64,000 bases of DNA from Macrotis lagotis (Eukaryota; Chordata; Mammalia; Peramelemorphia; Peramelidae). A model generated the notes under the pieces. It was given only the letters and a program-made list of their open reading frames with translations, was not told the DNA's origin and made no database searches. Below, piece by piece: positions 35,019 to 46,470 of this stretch (positions within the stretch are counted from its first letter, which is position 1; each line of letters opens with the position of its first letter). The DNA lies in the NCBI RefSeq assembly GCF_037893015.1, contig NC_133665.1, positions 102,701,937 through 102,765,936 on the forward strand, given 5' to 3'. The translations under genes and the position numbers were made by a program.

Positions 35019-36029
35019 TTAAGGTATTGGGTCCACAGGTATGAAATTCTTCATTTTTGGACATGACCGGTATATTCAAGTGTTTTACTTGACTATGTTT
35101 ATTTGTTAAGCAGTTCTTCTTTGTTTACTCTTTCAGTTTTTAAATGGGGGTAGTGTTGTTAACAATAAGAGGGTCAATAAAAAGGGGGTGCAAAAAAAAA
35201 GAGGGTCAATAAAACTTTTTTTTAATATAGAGAAGAAAATTCAGAAGTAAACAAAGGCATGAAGGGCAATTTTGAAAAAATATTTGGAATTCAATGAAGT
35301 ATACACTTTAAAAAAATAGTCAATAGTACAAAATAGAGCCTGATAATTTCCTATAGAATCCTGTTTGGGGGTTCTGCTATAGGAAGGAAATAGTAGGAAT
35401 CTTTGGGAATGGATACTGAAAGAAAAGACATAACTCAGAATATTAGTAAAAGGGGGCAAGGCAGAGTAGAGGCCCCAAGTAGAAGAAGGAAAGCAAGGTT
35501 TACAGGGAGTAGAAACCCAAATCTTAGGACAGTGAGGACCTTATTTAGGATAACAAATGTGATGGGGCTAGTTTATTCAAAGACCTTTCCCCAAGCAAAC
35601 TGAGTTCATCCATAATGAACAGTGACTAGATAACATTTTTCTACTGCACTTTGCATTTTATACAATGTTTTCCTTACAACCTGAGGAAAATAATAAGAGT
35701 ATTCTCCTTATTCCATATATGAGAAAAATGAAGCTCAAAAGAGGCACCATAAAATCCCTGATTCTGAAGTCCAGATATTCTTTCTACCAAGTGCAGTAGG
35801 AGGCTTCCTCACTGCTAATGCAATTTGAGGTTGGCAATGGTGTGAGAACAAGATCAATTCTGTCATTTAATACAGTAGTTTGGAGCAAGAAGGGCAAGTT
35901 CTATCATGCTCCCAAGACCTGAGGGCTCAGGCTCTGACAGGAAAATAAATGGTATCAGATATGGCAATATCTCCCTCCTCTAGCCCTTCACCTCCTCCCC
36001 CTCCTCATGGACCTAGCCACCCTTCTCAC
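35019..36029. other. Intron 3' of the SCAN exon; MIR-like block at 35630-35800
   Basis: 'gaagctcaaaagaggcacca' and 'gaagtccagatattctttct' suggest an old MIR-type SINE; the rest has no assignment. Confidence 0.4.
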
Positions 36030-36522
36030 CTCCCTTTCTTGTTCACTGAAGTAACTCTCCACATCTTTCACAAGGGCTACAGCCTCCTTCCCATTCTCTG
36101 GATGATGCAACAGAACCCAGGTCCGAATGTCCCCTGGCAGGATGGTCAGGAACTGTTCCAGCACCAGTCGCTCCAGAATCTCTTCCTTTGTGAGTATGTC
36201 TGGCCTCAGCCACCATCGGGAAAGCTCCTGGAGTCGGACCAGGGCCTCTTGGGGTCCAGAAGTATCTTGGTAGCGAAGCTGCCTAAAGAGCTGGCGGAAG
36301 AGTTCCTGGCCGGAGTTGATGTTTCTCTGCGGAGGAGAGTTCTGTCCCCAGTTATCATCTTTTTTCTTTTCTATTCGATGTTTCCCAGGACCCAGGGAAG
36401 TTTTCCCTCCTTTGGCAATCATAATCCTTCACAAAGGATGTCTTTCTCCAAAAGGAGATAAAACCCTTTTTCAACTTAAGGTTCCCAGAGCTTTCCCTTC
36501 AGTCTTTGATTGACAATGTCAC
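36030..36522 (-). CDS. SCAN-domain exon (first coding exon) of the zinc-finger gene
   Basis: Acceptor 'tgtttcctgtag' precedes 36522 and donor 'GGGAG|GTGAGAA' follows 36030. The first in-frame ATG is at 36422, with a stop codon a few codons upstream in the same frame, so about 100 bp of this exon is 5' UTR and 131 codons are coding. Residues about 37-125 are a SCAN domain; landmarks are [43 protein letters not shown] and the C-terminal [14 protein letters not shown] is an oligomerisation module found in vertebrate zinc-finger proteins. The N-terminal 36 residues are basic and show no other motif. The frame continues in phase 0 into the exon at 21432. The context around the ATG is a weak Kozak match, so use of another start upstream in a spliced leader cannot be excluded. 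Confidence 0.88.
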
Positions 36523-37079
36523 CTACAGGAAACAGAAGTCAATGAACACAAGAAGTTATCAAATGGGAGAACTCAGAGTCAGGCATCACAGTGAAAGAAA
36601 TGCAACATTCAAGACAATGCCTGACTCCCATTCTCCTCCAACATAGATTCCCTTTCCCACATAGAGACACATCATTCTAGAAAGGGAGAAAATTCTTTTT
36701 CCAGACAGAGTGAGAAAAATAGTGGGGGGCAAAACTAATGGATCAAAAGCCAAGAGGACCTGGGTTCAAATCTAACACTTCAGTTTCCTTGTTTGTAAAA
36801 AGAGGTGATGTCAGTGAACTTCCAACTTCCAATCTAGCTTTACATTAAATTCTGCTTTTTGGTTAGTGAATGGCTTCCATTAAACTTTTGACAATAACTA
36901 CACAGGCCTATCTAGGTAAATCTATGGCAGGCACATACCCAGAACTTCAGCAGAAAAAGTCTTCTGATACAAATGTAATCCAATTCAACAAAAATATTTA
37001 AGTATCTTTTTACATGACAAGGCCCTCTGCTTGGTGAGGCGGAAGGCATACAAATGTTAAGTAGAATCTTGATCTTCCA
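36523..37079. other. Upstream intron, no feature recognised
   Basis: A faint MIR-like piece at 36735-36805. No exon found. Confidence 0.4.
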
Positions 37080-37640
37080 TTCGGAGCTCACATCCTTTAT
37101 CTCTTCTGTTCTTTGTAACTAAATTGCTTGAAAAGGTCATTTACACAGATGCCTCCACTTTCCTCTCAATCATTTAATCTCTTTATAATCTGGCTTCCAA
37201 GTAAATCATTCCAAGAAACTGCTCTCTCCAAAGTTACTGATGATCTCTTCTTAGTTGCCAATCCAATGACTTTTTCTCAAACCTCATTCTCCTTGACTTT
37301 GATACCTTTGCTCACTCTCTCCTCCTAGATCCAGTGACACTGGTTTTCTGACAGTACCGAGAACAAGATACAAGAACAACCTCTCAGCTCCTGGTATCTT
37401 CTTGGTCTGTGCTACATGCTCCTAACAACTGATCTCCCTCGGACTTCCTTTAAGTACCAACTAAAATTCCATCTTCTATTTAATTCCAGTGTTGTTCCTC
37501 TGCCATTTCCTATGTATGCTGAATTTAGCTTGCTTTGTGAATATTTATTTGCATGTCTTCTATACCAGGAGATTGTAATCTCCTTGAGGGCAGGGACTGT
37601 CTTTTGCCTTTTCTTCTATCTATAATGCTTAACAGAATCT
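37080..37640 (+). mobile_element. LINE2 remnant
   Basis: 'aaactgctctctccaaagtt', 'gatgatctcttcttagttgc' and the L2 3' landmark 'tccttgagggcagggactgt' in order. Confidence 0.75.
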
Positions 37641-38879
37641 TTGGCTTTCGAGCTCTCTCAAGGTTTCATTTAATTTGGTATGAAGACCCAGAAAAATAAG
37701 CCACACAAAATTCTTGGAATCACCTGCTATTCTTGAATTAATGATAAATGTGTTTCTTCCACTGCAAAACATCTCATTTGCCAGGTCCATCAGAGATTAC
37801 CCAAAAAATCTCTGGATCCAATCATAATGATGAATCAAGACCTTGGAAAGACTACAAGGGAGGTCATAATTCAGAGCTGGTAGAGATGCTAAAGATCATC
37901 TAAACTCTTAATTTTTAAAATGAGGAAACTGAGGAACAGAAATTAAAGATAACACAGTCAATGGTAGACAAGTTTCAAACTAGGGTATTTTGACTCCAAA
38001 TCAGGGCTCCTACCATTACCCCATACTGACTCCAGTAGACATTAAACCTTGCTAAGGAAACAACTTATTCAATTCAACAACCATTTATCAAAGGTTTACT
38101 ATGAAGGAGGCTCTAAGTTGGGCACTGATATCACAGGAAAATTCTAAAGCTCCATTAATTGCTTACTCAAATGAAAATGTACCAATTTATATATTTTACA
38201 TGTCAAATACCATAATACATACAAATATTTCCTATGATCTCTCCTGTGAGCTTCAAATTTCACCAGTCTCCTGCTTTCTATCGATGGCACTGCCCTCCTG
38301 ATCTATAAAATGAATACCAATTTCCATAACCTATTTTGAATTCACTTCAAAAGACTTTCTCCCATTACAGAACTATCTGCAGCAAACTCTTTAAAAGAAA
38401 AAAAGGCCTTTTTGTGAACCAAGACAAATAGAGAACAATACTTTCTTAGATAATTTATGTTTTCAGGTTTATCGAGTCTAAATGATTTTGATTCTTTGTG
38501 GTCTAGCCTGCTGTATTGATCTACTTTTCTATTTATTAACCAGGACCAAACTGTCTTCCCAGTACTTAACACAATGCTTTGCCTCTTTAAGTGTCTTCTC
38601 ATTTCTTCCTTTATGACACTGGGATCTTAACTTTTTTGCTACCTTTTTTCATTATTTGCCATCACGTTCCATATCACGTGTTTCTCCAAATTTATTACCG
38701 TCTAGCTCAATAAAGTATTCCTTTGAAAGTTTGATCGGTGGAGCACTAAGTCTGTAAATTTTGGTGGCTCTTGTACCTCTTATTCTACTGGCAAAGCCCA
38801 GCTATGGCCACTGAATGTTCCTCCAGCTGTTTATATTATTCTTTATTACTGGGGGGGGGGGGGTAAAAGGGAGGGATTG
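37641..38879. other. Upstream intron or 5' flank
   Basis: MIR-like piece around 37915-38040 and a poly-G run at 38851-38863. Nothing coding. Confidence 0.4.
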
Positions 38880-39500
38880 GAGCTTACTCCGTCCCGGGGG
38901 CCCAAACTCAAGTTTTCAAAAGGGGATCAAACGGCCCCTCCTTGCAGCCCGGTGACCTGGCCCGTCCTCCCAGGCGCCAGCCTCCAGTCGGGGGCACGGG
39001 CCAGAGAAGCGCCCCCGGATCTGCTCCCACCGACCCGGCCCAGAACACAAAAAGGGCCCGTTCCCAGGTGCTGGATGTGCCCCCGGGCTGGCACGTGTAA
39101 TGGGGGGCCCAGCCCAGGCTCACGCTTCACTTTCTTTTCCATTCAACCAGGCTCTGGTGGGGCAAAGTGAAAGGGCGGGGGGGGGGGGGGAGTGGGGCGG
39201 GGGGGGGGGGGGAGTGGGGCGAGGGGGGCTGGGGGGAGCCCCCCGCCCCTCGCACACTCACCACGCGACCCAGAGGCCCAGGGAACCGCGGTGCTCGGAC
39301 CCGAAACCAGGCCCCGGTGCGAAAGCCGAGGCGGCGCCGCCAGAGTCCCCGCCCGGGGGCCTGGGCCGGGCTCACGCGCCGCTGGCCTGGGCCGGGGAGG
39401 CCCGAGAGGCCGGGCCGGGCCGGGGCGGGGCGGCGGGGCGGGCCGGGGCGGGGCCCCCTGTGCGGCTGTCCCGCCGAGTTTGGGGAAACTCTCTTCACTA
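38880..39500. promoter_or_regulatory. CpG island, probable promoter of the zinc-finger gene
   Basis: This is the only strongly GC-rich and CpG-rich block in the window, with overlapping GGGGCGGGG-type GC boxes at about 39418-39455 and long G runs at 39176-39235. It lies 2.4 kb upstream of the SCAN exon. On the minus strand a usable donor (GGA|GTAAGC, last exon base 38888) could end a non-coding first exon. Plus-strand exon-like segments begin 2.2 kb to the right, so the island may serve both directions. Open frames across it are by-products of the base composition. Confidence 0.75.
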
Positions 39501-39549
39501 GAAGTCTAGTTGGCAGAAAAACCACTTTTAAATGCGCTTTTCAAAGATG

Positions 39550-39677
39550 CCGCAGTGACTAGAGCCCCGGCCCTGGAGGCAGGAGGACCTGAGTTCAGAT
39601 CCGGCCTCAGGCACTTCATTATGGCCTAGCTGTGTGGCCTGGGGCAGCCACTTAACCCCATTGCCTTGCAAAAGAAA
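39550..39677 (+). mobile_element. SINE at the CpG-island edge
   Basis: 'agtgactagagccccggccc' to 'attgccttgcaaaag'; GC-richer than other copies. Confidence 0.85.
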
Positions 39678-40045
39678 AAGTGGAGCAGGGTGTGGAGCTC
39701 GCCCCAAACTTTCCATCTCGGGCACACTGAAAACAAGGCTAGTGCCTTCCCTCTCTTGACTCATCAGTGGGAGGAGAAGGATCACCCCAGTATCTTTGCT
39801 GGGGTCCCCAAGAGTGGGGGAGGACTCAAAGAGCCTTAAGGAGCACCGCAGCAACCGCTCTATCTGGGCCCTTTGTCTTCCCCTTGGTCGTCCCCGCTGG
39901 GCCTGCCCCTGTCTTCTGCCCTTCTCCGTGTTCTCCGTGTCTGTCACATGCATCAGGGCCCACAGTGGGAGACAGGAGGGGCACAGAGCTAGCAGGAGCC
40001 CAGGAGGGATGACAAACTTGGGCAAATTAGCCATGGATAAACTTC
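39678..40045. other. CpG-island shore; no exon established
   Basis: GC-rich with a 180-codon minus frame that runs through the SINE, so it is not a convincing gene. Confidence 0.4.
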
Positions 40046-40182
40046 GTTGTTTGACTTTTTTGCAAGGCACTGGGAGAAAGTGACTTGCCCAAGCTCACAC
40101 AGCTAAGTGATTATTAAGTATCTGAGGGCGCATTTGAACGCAGGTCCTCGGGCTCTATCCCGCTGTACCACCCAGCCACCCC
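40046..40182 (-). mobile_element. SINE, reverse
   Basis: 'tttgcaaggcactgggagaa' to 'cacccagccacccc'. Confidence 0.85.
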
Positions 40183-40449
40183 AAAAACTTTTTTAAAATA
40201 AAGTTTATTTTGAACTTGTCAATCAACCAGAAGAGATATTCCCACACTCCAAAAAAAAAAAAAAGGACAGGAAAGAAGGACCGTATATGAAACCATGAAA
40301 CTACCAAAATCCAATTTTTTTAAACATCTCAAATTTATCCACATTGCCCTTCTTGTATATGTCCCTACTGAACTTCCTTTTTTCAATGTTTTGGTGCTGG
40401 TATTTTCTTTCCTCTATCTTTGCTTTATGGGAAAATGGAGAATTCAATA

Positions 40450-40930
40450 GCTCAAAAGATACATGAGATGCACAGATTTAGAGATATCTATCCCCACTAC
40501 AAATGTCCATATGGGCTGCTTTTTTTCCTTTAATTTTTTTCCAATTACATGTAAAAATAGTTTTCATCATTCATCTTTTTGTAAGATGGTGAGTTCCACA
40601 ATTTTTCTCCCTCCCTTCATTCCCTCTCCTCTCCTCTTATCAGAGAATAATCTGATATAGGTTATAAATGTACAGCTATGTTAAACATAATTCCACATTA
40701 GTCATGTTGTGAATGAAGAATCAGAATAAAAGTGGGGAAAAATCATGAAGGGGAAAAATGTGATCTACATTTAGACTCCAAAGTTCTTTCTTTGGATGTG
40801 GATATTTTCATGTAGACTATTTGTGCCTGACCTATGGATTTAGTCTGATCAATCACAGCTGGATAAACTGTACCTTGACCCCAACATAATGATGTCATTA
40901 TGGTCTTTTTCATGTACAAAGGACAACAAT
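40450..40930 (+). repeat. Dispersed repeat split by an L1 end
   Basis: Left part ends at about 40519 ('aatgtccatatgggct'), right part resumes at about 40808 ('gactatttgtgcctgacc'). The uninterrupted version is at 3390-3560. Confidence 0.65.
40520..40800 (-). mobile_element. L1 3' end nested in the dispersed repeat
   Basis: 'tccaattacatgtaaaaata' is the complement of the L1 3' terminus, followed by the CT-rich 3'-UTR tract. Confidence 0.7.
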
Positions 40931-40940
40931 TATACTCTTT

Positions 40941-41083
40941 TTCTTTTCTTTTTTTGCAAGACAATGGGGTCAAGTGACTTGCCCAAGGTCACACAACTAA
41001 GTAAATATTAAGTGTCTGAGGCCAGACTCAGGTCCTCCTGACTCCAAGGCTGGTGCTCTATCCACTGTATCACCTAGCAGCCC
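40941..41083 (-). mobile_element. SINE, reverse
   Basis: 'tttgcaagacaatggggtca' to 'cacctagcagccc'. Confidence 0.87.
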
Positions 41084-41099
41084 AATATATTTGCTTCAT

Positions 41100-41690
41100 T
41101 ATCACTGTTCCCCAAAAACATTTTCATTACCCAAGGAAATGTTATCTCTTGTAACAAGAAAAACATGTCCATGTTGTATCAGTTGTGTGTAAAAATATAT
41201 ATCTCAATGCAGTCCTTCACCTGTCAACCAGTAGGAGGGAAGCATGTTTCATCATCAATCTTCTGGAGTAAGATTGGTCATTGCATTGGTCACATACATT
41301 CATTAAGTCTTTCAAATTTGTAATTCTGTACATAATAGTCATTCAATAAATTTTTCTCCTAGTCCTCACTTTACTGTACCACTTCCAGGTCTTCTTGCAT
41401 TTCTCTGACTTTATCCATTTTTGTTATGTTTTACAACACAATAATATTCTATTATTCCACATTCTTTATTTAGCCACTCCCCAAATGATGAGTATTCTCC
41501 TATTTAGGGAATTTAGAGAATTTAGGGAATTTATTAATCTTGTTTGTATGAGGGAAGGACCCCTTTCCCTCCATCTCTGATCTCTTTGAAGGACTGATTA
41601 TAAGACCAGAACTGGTATGACTGGGTCAAGGGTATTGTACAATTTAAAGAAAAGGTTAGATCAGTTCTGATAAATTTTGAAAATCAAGAC
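41100..41690 (-). mobile_element. L1 3'-region remnant
   Basis: 'ccacattctttatttagcca' and 'ggtatgactgggtcaagggt' are reversed L1 ORF2-end landmarks, heavily mutated. Confidence 0.55.
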
Positions 41691-41742
41691 AGCTTCCACA
41701 CAGAAGCACAGTTGTTGATTTTTTTTCACACCTTATAAACAG

Positions 41743-41833
41743 GAACAAAGTAGATACAGAGTCTCTCATCTGGATACTGCAGTTTGTATCAGCAGAAGCC
41801 CTACAGGCCCACGAGCTTGTGTACATTCAGAAG
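41743..41833 (+). CDS. Candidate internal coding exon of an unidentified gene
   Basis: A 91-bp open segment lies between acceptor 'ttttttttcacaccttataaacag' and the strong donor 'CAGAAG|GTAAGC'. The first G completes a split codon. The remaining 30 codons have no stop and include DTESLIWILQFVSAEALQ and AHELVYIQK, which look like an amphipathic helical protein segment. The exon ends in phase 0. It is not part of any repeat family seen elsewhere in the window. I do not recognise the protein. No upstream exon was found; the DNA between here and the CpG island is mostly L1 and SINE. Confidence 0.45.
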
Positions 41834-42327
41834 GTAAGCAAAGATGCCAAGAGCTACATTCACCTTCCAACTATTGATCTGAGATTTAGCTAGCTGTAAT
41901 AATAATTCATTCTTCAGGAAATCTCACCAGAATATGCATGAATTCTGCTCTTGGTATTGTGTCCACATTTAGTGGTGTGGGGATAATGATTACCATATAA
42001 CTATTCATAAATATTCATTTAAAGAGCATTAGCTGATGAGTACTTGGGAATGGGTGACAGAGCCAGCTTATCTTTCCAGCCCTCAGAATTAACCTCATCT
42101 GGGGTTGGAGCCTTTTAGAATCCCTGGCTTTCCAGAAGAATTAGTCCAAGCACTTCATGAAGTACTTGTAACCCCATAACCCACTACCTCCAACTCCATA
42201 CCCTACCTCCAGCTTCTAGTGCTTTCCTCTCAATTAGTGCTTCTGCCCCAGGAACTTTCCTGAGCTAAGATAAATGAGTTTTCTGCTCCTTTTAACTGGC
42301 CTTCCCTGCTAACAACTAACCACACAG
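41834..42327. other. Possible intron of the unidentified plus-strand gene
   Basis: Unique-looking DNA, no repeat recognised. Confidence 0.35.
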
Positions 42328-42478
42328 GGGCAGCTAGGTGGCCCAGTGATCGTACATCGGCCCTGGAGTCAGGAGGACCTGAGTTCAAATTTGACCTCAG
42401 ACACTTAATAATTACCTAGCTGTGTGATCTTGGGCAAGTCACTTAAGCCCATCACGTTGCATAAAAACAAAAAAACCC
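42328..42478 (+). mobile_element. SINE with diverged target duplication
   Basis: 'aactaaccacacag' before and 'aactaatcatacag' after the element; 12 of 14 match. Confidence 0.88.
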
Positions 42479-42789
42479 CAACTAATCATACAGCCTACTC
42501 TCAATTTCAAATTCTCCTCTAGGTGCTACTTTCTTCATGTAGAATGTAACTCCTTGAAGGCAGAGACTATTTTTCTTGTTTGCATCTATATTTAGTGATT
42601 TATATATAATAAATTATTTATATTTCTTCATATCTCTAAGGTAGGAGTTTTTATCCTTAGGGTTCAGGGATAAATTTCAGGGGAGGCTGTGAATCTGGAT
42701 GGAGAAAAATGACATTTTTATTTTCTCTAATTTCTAACAAAAATTAGGCATTTCCTTCTATTACTTTTTTAAAAATCACATTATTTTTA

Positions 42790-43480
42790 CACCCAAAGGG
42801 CAACAAAAATGTGCATACCCTTTGATCCAGCAATACCACTATTGGATCTATATCCTGAAGAGATGATGAAAAAGGGTAAAAACATCACTTGTACAAAAAT
42901 ATTCATATCGGCCCTGTTTGTGGTGGCAAAGAATTGGAAATCAAGTAAATGTCCTTCAATTGGGGAATGGCTTAGCAAACTGTGGTATATGAATGTCATG
43001 GAACACTATTGTTCTATCAGAAACCAGGAGGGATGGGAATTCAGGGAAGCCTGGAAAGATTTGCAGATGAGCAGAACCAGAAAAACACTGTACACCCTGA
43101 CAGCAACATGTCCATCCTTGATGGACATGCTCATCCCTTCGGTGCAACAATCAGGGACAATTTGGGGTTATCTGTGAGGGAGAATACCATCTGTATCCAG
43201 AGAAAGAATTGTGGAGTTTGAACAAAGACTAAGGACTATTACCTTTAATTGGGGGGGGGGGGGGGGCTTATATCTTATTATGTAATCTTGCTATCTCTTA
43301 TACCTTATTTTTTCTTCCTTAAGGATATGATTTCTCTCTCATCACATTCAATTTGGATCAGTGTATACCATGGAAACAATGTAAAGACTGGCAAATTGCC
43401 TTCTGTGGGGAGTGGGGGGAGGGAAGCAAGATTAGGAGGAAAATTGTAAAACTCAAAATAAATAAAATCTTTAAAAGGAA
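42790..43480 (+). mobile_element. L1 ORF2 C-terminus and 3' UTR, best-preserved copy
   Basis: The frame at 42809-43177 reads IPFDPAIPLLDLYPEEMMKK, then FVVAKNWKSSKCPSIGEWL, a clear L1 ORF2 C-terminal signature. The 3' UTR includes poly-G at 43251-43266 and ends in an A-rich tail. Confidence 0.9.
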
Positions 43481-44872
43481 AAAAAAATCACATTATTTTG
43501 AAAGAGGGTTAATAAACTTCAACAAATTGCCAATGTGTCCATGATCTAAAGTTACTCTGAATATCTCTCTCTCCCCTCCCCAAATGATGAGTACTCTTTT
43601 TTTACTAACTTGCTAAATCAAAAAATGGCTATTATGAATGATTTTATAAATATGGGAAAAGGATCCTTTCCCACTTGCATTTAAGGAATATATAGCTATT
43701 TGACTAGAAAAGTAAATAGCTACTTCCTCTTCTGGATCGTGGGAGAAAGTAACTATTACCTTAGGCATTAACCTCCATTCCTTTCTCTAGAGAGGGAAAG
43801 GGGAAGAATACAAGCCTTTTAACAATTTCTAAAGAGAACAAAGACAGAAGGAATTGCTCCAGGCCACTGTTTCCACTAGAAGTTACTCAGATTTCTACTT
43901 CTTAAAACCTCTTCCCAGCAGCACTCCACACTGACTCATTCAGTGTCAAATATTCTTTTAAGTCTCAATTCATTTAATCTATTCTCTGCTTCGGGGGGAA
44001 CTTAAATAATACATATCAATAAAAAATTTTCAATGATTTCTCTTGACCCTACAGATGAAAAATAATCTCCTAGTGTGTAACCCATGATAACTTCTCTCTC
44101 AGCCAGTTTCATATAAACAAATGAAATATATACAGACTATTAATGTATTAACTTAACCACAATGGTATCTTAACAATGACTTTTGAAACTAAGTAAACAG
44201 TAGTGAAAAAGAGACTAAAAAGAAACAGATAAACTTTGGAATTGATGCATGCTTTTCCCTAGAGGGAGAGGGAAAAGCAATGTTGCTACTATAATTCAAG
44301 GCAAAGATAACTACATTTTATGTTCTAAGGTTCAGGGTGGCCCTGAACTTTTCAGCTTCAATCTCTGTCCTTTCCTGAATATCTCACCCCTTGTTGTAGG
44401 TAATGGTGACAGTCATTCCAACAGTCCCCCTATTATCTCTTCATCTCAGTCTTACTTCAAAGAGACCTAATATTTTCTTCCTTCTAGTAGTCTTCAAAGT
44501 TGAAGTCACTTGGGCACAGAGACAGTGACAGGGACTGACTGCAGCTTCCTTGCCTCCACACACTATCACCTATGATGGGTCAGTCATTCATTGTGGAAGC
44601 ATAGTGAGCTAGTCATGCTTAAACCCTTGGGGCTTCACTAGAGATTTCAGTTCTTCCCCTTCCTTCCAGTTACAATCACCACTGGTGCTTGGATCAGAAT
44701 ATGGGGCCAGGCTTTAGGTCTGTCATAGCCTTGAGATAAAGAATGAGAGCTTTCAGAAATGGGAAAAAGTCTATGGTCATTGGAATGTTTGGATGGGAGA
44801 CACAGTTTTGGCTGTATTATCAAAGCAGATGAATGAAAGTAATGTGAAATCAGTTCTTAAAAATGGAACAGA
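43481..44872. other. No repeat recognised; possible intron
   Basis: A 73-codon frame at 44249-44470 has no domain. Several pyrimidine-AG sites exist (44398, 44491, 44668), but none leads to a phase-compatible exon that I can defend. Confidence 0.35.
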
Positions 44873-45012
44873 GGAGTGGCTAGATGACTGGTCCTGGAGT
44901 CAGGAGAACCTGAGTTCAAATTCAGATTCAGACACTTAATAATTACCTAACTGTGTGACTTTGGGCAAGCCACTTAACCCCATTATCCCATTACCTTGCA
45001 AACTGCCCCCCA
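44873..45012 (+). mobile_element. SINE
   Basis: Head shortened; 'cattatcccattacc' is an internal duplication in the tail region. Confidence 0.83.
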
Positions 45013-45089
45013 AAAAATAGAGCAGAACTCAATTGTGCCAGTTATGAGAGCCAATTGAAGCTTTCTTGGCAGATATGTGACTAAAGGAG

Positions 45090-45091
<2 letters not shown>

Positions 45092-45128
<37 letters not shown>
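45092..45128 (+). repeat. (AC)n microsatellite
   Basis: About 18 AC units. Confidence 0.98.
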
Positions 45129-45131
<3 letters not shown>

Positions 45132-45363
45132 TGTATATGTACAAGTGAGAATTATCTGCATAAAGATGACATTTTAACCTAAGATAAAATATGATAATAA
45201 AATAAACTGGTCATGTATTTGGTAGAAAGGGAGAAGAGCAATTTTGCTTATTCTAAACATGAAAATACATTTTATGTCTATCTGTTGACATGTCAATTTC
45301 ATCAGTGGATTCTCTTGTGATATGGTACATTTTTGTTTTAACTGCTTTTTTGTTTCTTTATAG

Positions 45364-45498
45364 GGCAATCAGATTCATAGTTTTCTGCAATATATCTCTG
45401 TAAAGTTTTACAAATGTGTATGGATGCTAGAACAGTATACAAATGCCCTTGGCAGCAATCTCTTCTTGTCTAAGAAAAAAAGTCAAGAAGAAAACTAG
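45364..45498 (+). CDS. Candidate terminal coding exon of an unidentified gene
   Basis: After acceptor 'gcttttttgtttctttatag' a phase-0 frame of 44 codons runs to TAG at 45496-45498. It contains GNQIHSFLQYISVKFYKCVW, then MLEQYTNALGSNLFLS, and ends in the polar tail KKKSQEEN. The phase fits the exon ending at 41833. Composition is protein-like (Trp, Cys, helical spacing, charged C-terminus) and differs from nearby repeats. An internal donor, TCT|GTAAAG, after codon 12 (exon end 45399) would instead splice in phase 0 to the segment at 45736. The family is unknown. It could also be a chance open frame behind a good acceptor. Confidence 0.45.
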   Translation, partial: GNQIHSFLQYISVKFYKCVWMLEQYTNALGSNLFLSKKKSQEEN

Positions 45499-45735
45499 AT
45501 TAGGCAGTTTCCAGGTTCTTGTGACTTGGCAATTCATTGTGATGATCATTTCATATCAGTTAAACTTTTGGGGAATGTATTGATGATCAAGATTTTATTA
45601 TTAGCCAAAATCAGCCTTCTTCCTACTTCTCTTATTAAAAAATCAATATTTAATAAGTTTTTAATTTCATCAAATAATTTGAATATTCTATTTTAAATGT
45701 TATATAAAATACCTTCTTGTCCTTCTATCTTCTAG

Positions 45736-45813
45736 TATGATGCTGATTTTTCCCTTTACAGACAGCTGATTACATCTCTAACATCAGGAACTAGTCATAT
45801 CTCAGCTATTAAG
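45736..45813 (+). CDS. Candidate internal or alternative coding exon
   Basis: Acceptor 'ttcttgtccttctatcttctag' and donor 'ATTAAG|GTATGA' enclose exactly 26 codons in phase 0 with no stop: YDADFSLYRQLITSLTS then GTSHISAIK. It can be reached from 41833 directly or from the internal donor at 45399. It is mutually exclusive with the TAG-ending form of the 45364 exon. No convincing following exon was found. Confidence 0.38.
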
Positions 45814-45894
45814 GTATGATCAAATTTTTTGTGATGTTTGGTGTTTACCATGTCAATACCTTCTTCCCTTCTTTTGGAAGAGAGCCTTATAAAC

Positions 45895-46133
45895 TTTTTT
45901 CAGTTATATTCAATTCTTTGTAACCCATTTTGATTTTGTTTAGTAAAGAAGCTGGATCAGTTTGTCATTTCCATCTTCAGTTCATTTTATATCTGAGGAA
46001 CTGAGGCACATGTAGTTAAATGACTTGCCCAGAGTTCCATAACCACTAAGTGTCTGAGACCCTATTTGAACTCAGGAAGATGATTCTTCCTTACTTCAGG
46101 TTCAATACTCTGTCTACTGTATCATCTAGAATC
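45895..46133 (-). mobile_element. Second SINE family (Ther-like), reverse
   Basis: 'tcaattctttgtaaccc', 'cagtttgtcatttccatctt' and 'aggaactgaggcac', then a SINE-like head. Same family as 48278-48511. Confidence 0.7.
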
Positions 46134-46324
46134 CCAATATATAAATATGAACCTTCTACTTAATTGAAAGCCTTTTACTTCCTTTATTTTCCAATCCTGA
46201 ATTATATGTTCCAACATATTATTCACCATCTTGCCATATGTCCAAGGTTGTATTGAAGTAGGTAGGTGTCAAAATACAGTTACACTTGATTTGGATGATG
46301 GAATGAGATTTTATATAGTGTTTC
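46134..46324. other. No feature recognised
   Basis: Unassigned DNA between two SINEs. Confidence 0.35.
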
Positions 46325-46470
46325 TTGGGGCAGCTAGGTGGCACAGAGTTAGGTAGGACCTGAGTTCAAATCCAACCTCAGACACTTAATAATTACTTAG
46401 CTGTGTGACCTTGGGTGAGTAACTTCACCCCATTGTCTTGCAGAAACAAAATAGATAGATATAGATATAG
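46325..46470 (+). mobile_element. SINE, 20-bp internal deletion
   Basis: 'aggtggcacag' joins directly to 'ttaggtaggacctgagttca'; ends in a (GATA)-like tail. Confidence 0.85.

Noticed and set aside
35949..36461. 170-codon plus frame
   Set aside because: Antisense shadow of the SCAN exon.
39100..39562. Several Gly/Pro/Arg-rich frames over 100 codons in the CpG island
   Set aside because: Low-complexity readings of GC-rich DNA present on both strands in all frames; no domain.
39528..40070. 180-codon minus frame
   Set aside because: Runs through a SINE and the island edge; no splice signal or domain supports it.
41207..41275. Possible upstream exon ending at CTGGA|GTAAGA in phase 2
   Set aside because: The sequence falls in a reverse L1 3'-region remnant and has no acceptor, so it was not added to the unidentified gene.
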